From contig JABJOE010000006.1 of NCBI GenBank assembly GCA_018664485.1, positions 101,090 to 165,089 of the forward strand: a stretch of 64,000 nt of DNA. The letters are read 5' to 3'. Shown piece after piece: positions 60,964-64,000 of this stretch. How positions within the stretch are numbered: the stretch's first letter is position 1; each line of letters opens with the position of its first letter. Both the position numbers and the translations under genes were made by a program. The notes under the pieces were generated by a model that worked only from the letters and a program-made list of their open reading frames with translations, ran no database searches and was not told the origin of the DNA. The stretch comes from Candidatus Uhrbacteria bacterium (GTDB lineage: Bacteria; Patescibacteria; ABY1; SG8-24; UBA9934).

Positions 60964-63210
60964 ATGTATCTGTCTAGATTAGAACTACAGGGTTTCAAGA
61001 CCTTTGCCAAAAAGACAGTATTAGAATTCCCTCCTCCCAAAAAGGATCACAACGCTTTAACGGTTGTCGTTGGGCCAAATGGATCGGGTAAATCGAATAC
61101 TGCGGACGCCATCAGATGGTGCCTCGGTGAGCAGTCCATGAAACTCCTTCGTGGAAAGAGCGGGCAGGATGTTATTTTTTCAGGATCAAAAGGAAAAGCC
61201 CGATCAGGTTTTGCAGAGGTCACAATGGTGATCGACAATCAAGACGGTGCGATGCAGATCGATTTTGCAGAGGTCGTTATCACTCGACGGCTCTATCGCG
61301 ATGGAGAATCCGGGTATCTTCTAAACGGAAAGAAGGTTCGACTTACAGACATTCAACTTCTTCTAGCAGAGGCTGGTGTCGGTCAGCGTTCTTACTCCGT
61401 TGTTGGTCAGGGAATGATCGACCATGTACTTACGTCCTCCCCTGAGGAGCGTAAGATTTTCTTTGATGACGCAACTGGTGTTCGAAGTCTACAGATGAAG
61501 CGACATCAATCAATGTTGAAACTGCGAAAGGCTGCTGAGAACTTAGTAGAAGTGCAAATGCTTCTTGGCGAGATTGAGCCACGGCTTCGGTCACTCAAAC
61601 GCCAAGTTCGTCGGCTTGAAAAACGTGATCAGGTTGAATTTGAATTGAAAGATATTCAGCAGAATTATTTTGGAACGCTCTGGTGGAATCTTCAAGATGA
61701 AATGAGCGTAGTAAGTGACAAGCTGGCAGACGTAGATGAAACTATCGGAAAAACTAAAGCAAGATTAGCTGATGGAGATAAGGATCTGGAGCGAATCGAA
61801 AAAGAATTAGGTGGATCACAAGAGGAAGTAAACAAAGGAGGTTTCCATCAAGCATATAAAGATGCGCAGAAAGCTCTCTCAAAAGTTCGAGAGAAAGAAT
61901 TCGCAGCACAACGTGAACTCGAGCTTGCAAAGGTACGTGCGCAGTCAACTTGGGCGCCACTACCGCTTACCGACATTATCAAAGAGCTTGAAACCATTCT
62001 TGCTTCCGACGATAAGACCGCTCTTTCTACGATCTTTGCGATGGTAAAGAAGTTGCGCAATCGACTTTCCCGTCCTCGGCCTGAAGATGTAAAGCCAGAC
62101 CAAAAGCTTGTAAACGCTCTAGAATCTGCATCAAAGGAAGTGCAAAAGGCAAAAGATTTACTATCTTCAACTGAGAAGGATCTCGACAAACAGCAAAGCC
62201 AAAGCTCAAAGAGTAAGAGTAAAGTATTTGCGATGCAACGAGCTCAACGTGCACTGCAACAAGAAGTTCACGGACTCGAGAATAAGCGCAATGCAATTGA
62301 AATTGGACGGGCTCGTACTGAAACGCGCATGGAGGGAGTAGAGCGCGAGATGCAAGAAGAGCTCAAAGATCGTAAGGCTGAGATAATCGCACAGGAACCA
62401 AAATCTAGACACAGAAACTTGGATGAACTCCGTGGTCAGATGCTGAAATTGAAGCATCAGTTAGAGCTCATTGGTGGAATCGACGAGGAAACTATCAAAG
62501 AGTACGAAGAGACAGATCAACGCTTCACATTCCTGAGCACTCAAGTGAAAGACATCCGGGAAGCTATAGGGTCAACTGAAAAAGTCATTGACGAATTGGA
62601 TGGTCAGATTGCAAAACGATCAGAGAAAGTATTTGGAACGATCAATAAAGAATTCCAGAAGTATTTCAAAGTACTGTTCAACGGTGGGTCTTGCAAACTT
62701 GTACGCGTAAAGGCGAAACAAGGTGAAGAGAAATCTCACGTTGCACTCGACCGCGCGATGGAAGAGCTTGCTGAGGAGAAAATCGAGGAAGACAATGAAT
62801 CAGTTGAAGCAATTCTCAAACGAGTTAAGAATCGAAAGGATCACGTGACCGGAATTGAAATCGAAGCAACACCTCCTGGAAAAAATCTGAAGGCACTCAA
62901 TCTTCTGTCCGGTGGAGAGCGTGCACTTACTTCAATCGCACTACTGTCAGCCATCATGGCTACAAACCCATCACCTTTTGTGGTGTTAGACGAGGTCGAC
63001 GCGGCGCTCGACGAAGCAAACACAATGCGCTTTGCCAACATCTTGGATGAGCTCCGAAAGCTTACGCAATTCATTGTAATCACTCACAACCGAGCAACAA
63101 TGGAACGCGCTGATCTACTTTATGGGGTGACTATGGGAGACGACGGAATTTCAAATCTGATTTCCGTTAACCTGGAAGATCTTGCGGATGGCGCAACTGC
63201 GCGAAGATAA
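60964..63210 (+). CDS. smc: SMC-like ATPase, unusually short (748 aa)
   Basis: Head domain pieces are canonical: the opening MYLSRLELQGFKTFAKKT, Walker A GPNGSGKSNTADAIRW (~37-52), LSGGERALTSIALL signature and Walker B FVVLDEVDAALDEANTMRF. Chromosomal SMC proteins are about 1150-1200 residues with a globular hinge. Here the arms are short and the centre (~340-390, LTDIIKELETILASDDKTAL) is only ~50 residues between coiled coils, so a normal hinge cannot fit. The ATG lies nine bases after TAGAAT (60949..60954). Role in chromosome organisation is inferred. Confidence 0.88.
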   Translation: MYLSRLELQGFKTFAKKTVLEFPPPKKDHNALTVVVGPNGSGKSNTADAIRWCLGEQSMKLLRGKSGQDVIFSGSKGKARSGFAEVTMVIDNQDGAMQIDFAEVVITRRLYRDGESGYLLNGKKVRLTDIQLLLAEAGVGQRSYSVVGQGMIDHVLTSSPEERKIFFDDATGVRSLQMKRHQSMLKLRKAAENLVEVQMLLGEIEPRLRSLKRQVRRLEKRDQVEFELKDIQQNYFGTLWWNLQDEMSVVSDKLADVDETIGKTKARLADGDKDLERIEKELGGSQEEVNKGGFHQAYKDAQKALSKVREKEFAAQRELELAKVRAQSTWAPLPLTDIIKELETILASDDKTALSTIFAMVKKLRNRLSRPRPEDVKPDQKLVNALESASKEVQKAKDLLSSTEKDLDKQQSQSSKSKSKVFAMQRAQRALQQEVHGLENKRNAIEIGRARTETRMEGVEREMQEELKDRKAEIIAQEPKSRHRNLDELRGQMLKLKHQLELIGGIDEETIKEYEETDQRFTFLSTQVKDIREAIGSTEKVIDELDGQIAKRSEKVFGTINKEFQKYFKVLFNGGSCKLVRVKAKQGEEKSHVALDRAMEELAEEKIEEDNESVEAILKRVKNRKDHVTGIEIEATPPGKNLKALNLLSGGERALTSIALLSAIMATNPSPFVVLDEVDAALDEANTMRFANILDELRKLTQFIVITHNRATMERADLLYGVTMGDDGISNLISVNLEDLADGATARR

Positions 63211-63231
63211 AACAATTTTGTACACACGCAT

Positions 63232-63260
63232 TTGACAGGGTTCGCACCCTGTCTTATGAT
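63232..63260 (+). promoter_or_regulatory. Promoter with an operator in the spacer
   Basis: TTGACA (63232..63237), 17 bases, TATGAT (63255..63260). A perfect palindrome GACAGGGT-TCGC-ACCCTGTC (63234..63253) fills the space between the boxes, so a bound repressor would occlude the promoter. The transcript would start near 63267. A 32-codon frame (63270..63368) follows almost at once, then the orphan at 63508. The rest of 63369..63495 shows no gene. Confidence 0.65.
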
Positions 63261-63507
63261 TTTATCAATATGCAAAAGCGTTGGACAAATATTCTCACAC
63301 ACGTGGACGTCAAGAACGTCTTTACGATTTGTGATATTTATCTTTCGAGTCCCGCCTTGCATGCATAGTTGAATTGTAATAATTCGATCATCGAGCATCG
63401 CGGGCATATAGCCGGCGATTATTTGTTTGTAAATTTGTGGGATTGATAATCCTGGAGCTCAAACCGTGAGATCTAGGAACACCAAACCCCACAGGAGACG
63501 AACAACG

Positions 63508-64000
63508 ATGCAAGGTACCGCAACCACAGCAGAGCCTGCTTTTACAGGCGCAACCCAACCCCAAGCAGCCCTCATCTGCCCCACACATGCAATCAGCGGC
63601 TCGCACCCCGATGACGACGGCGTTGAAAAAGGTGAAGACACCCAGGAAGTCGAACTTCGCGACACCGCTGTTGTACTGCGCCTTCACGAAGGTAGCACCT
63701 ACAACGGCAGTACCCTTCGTCTGGATCGCGGTGTGCTGCGAAATGATGAAGGGGAATGGATTCCCGCCAATGCGCTAGTCTTCAACATCATCGCAGCTCG
63801 CGTGGATGGCTTCAGCTGGACTGCAAAAGAAGAAAACGGTCGTCGCTCCGTTCTATACACCGGCTACCCCACGGTAAACGGTAACGAACCGTCACTTCCA
63901 GATCTGCTGACTGCCGATCCAAACACCTTCGATGATCCCAGGAAAAGAGCGGCTCGACAGAGCAGAAGGAGTAGGAGGAGATCTAGTTCCAGAGCCTCCA
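63508..64000 (+). CDS. Orphan protein, 5' part only (runs off the window)
   Basis: Open for 164 codons to the window end; AGGAG lies ten bases before the ATG. It begins MQGTATTAEPAFTGATQPQA, an unstructured acidic part. A beta-rich segment with Thr/Arg alternation follows (TAVVLRLHEGSTYNGSTLRL), and then an Arg/Ser-rich stretch at the end of what can be seen (RRSRRRSSSRAS). No family is recognised. Promoter and GC-rich codons match the other orphan genes. Confidence 0.6.
   Translation, partial: MQGTATTAEPAFTGATQPQAALICPTHAISGSHPDDDGVEKGEDTQEVELRDTAVVLRLHEGSTYNGSTLRLDRGVLRNDEGEWIPANALVFNIIAARVDGFSWTAKEENGRRSVLYTGYPTVNGNEPSLPDLLTADPNTFDDPRKRAARQSRRSRRRSSSRAS

Overview
The window looks like part of a chromosome of a Patescibacteria (Candidate Phyla Radiation) bacterium, perhaps of the ABY1 group. 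The evidence is gene content and style: short single-domain housekeeping proteins, several TrmB-type regulators, VanW, AI-2E and BNR/Asp-box surface proteins, a pseudopilin plus PilB ATPase, a 748-residue SMC, and a bL32 without zinc cysteines. No biosynthetic operons are present. The lineage is inferred from style, not from a marker-gene tree. Layout: 1-8k carries LOG, glutamate dehydrogenase, trxA-trxB, infB, a pseudopilin and truB. 8-17.5k carries rny, HU, proS, a Zn/Mn ABC transporter, tRNA-Arg(UCG) with a structured leader, rnc and nusB. 17.6-30k carries rpmF, gyrA and its operon partners, rpsA and ftsH. 30-36.5k carries pilB, a cluster of small membrane proteins and tsaD-tsaE. 36.5-54k is accessory: a Ser/Thr kinase operon, AI-2E, a pair of non-coding RNAs, four TrmB-like regulators, tRNA-Glu, beta-propeller, Hsp20 and VanW proteins. 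54-64k carries a phosphatase-like protein, a BNR protein, clpP, a DHH phosphoesterase, cupredoxin, PAP2 and smc.

The housekeeping genes are interrupted by at least a dozen GC-richer orphan genes (near 3.5k, 9.9k, 12.2k, 18.2-20k, 26.4k, 33.4-34.5k, 36.6k, 37.7-40k, 43.8k, 45.6k, 53k and 63.5k). Most are single transcription units. They typically have a TTGACA-like -35 box 17 bp from a variable -10 box, a 30-110 base leader, a GGAG-type Shine-Dalgarno sequence, and a GC-rich hairpin just past the stop. Many housekeeping genes instead have the -10 box 6-9 bases before the ATG, so their mRNAs should be nearly leaderless. Two orphans are recognisable: a GGDEL (diguanylate-cyclase-like) protein and a Hanks-type kinase co-transcribed with a secreted protein. 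A third resembles heme-oxygenase-like diiron proteins. Three orphans stand divergent to a TrmB-like regulator.

The most unusual signals are non-coding. (1) Two tandem paralogous RNA genes at 41868-42303 each have a promoter, a common 5' motif, a tRNA-like module (acceptor stem plus T-arm, no anticodon arm) and a near-identical terminator. (2) A 16-base copy of the tRNA-Glu 3' end, 1.85 kb beyond the tRNA, frames a TrmB/orphan pair and looks like an attachment-site duplication around a mini-element without an integrase. (3) Three tandem copies of a structured element follow tRNA-Arg. (4) A hairpin family with a GTAC tip occurs three times. (5) Candidate RNAs lie near 33.2k, 56.9k and 58.2k. 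Two genes appear broken: nusB has an in-frame TAA, and the orphan at 3.5k is shifted at a run of eight Gs. All RNA structures were judged by eye.
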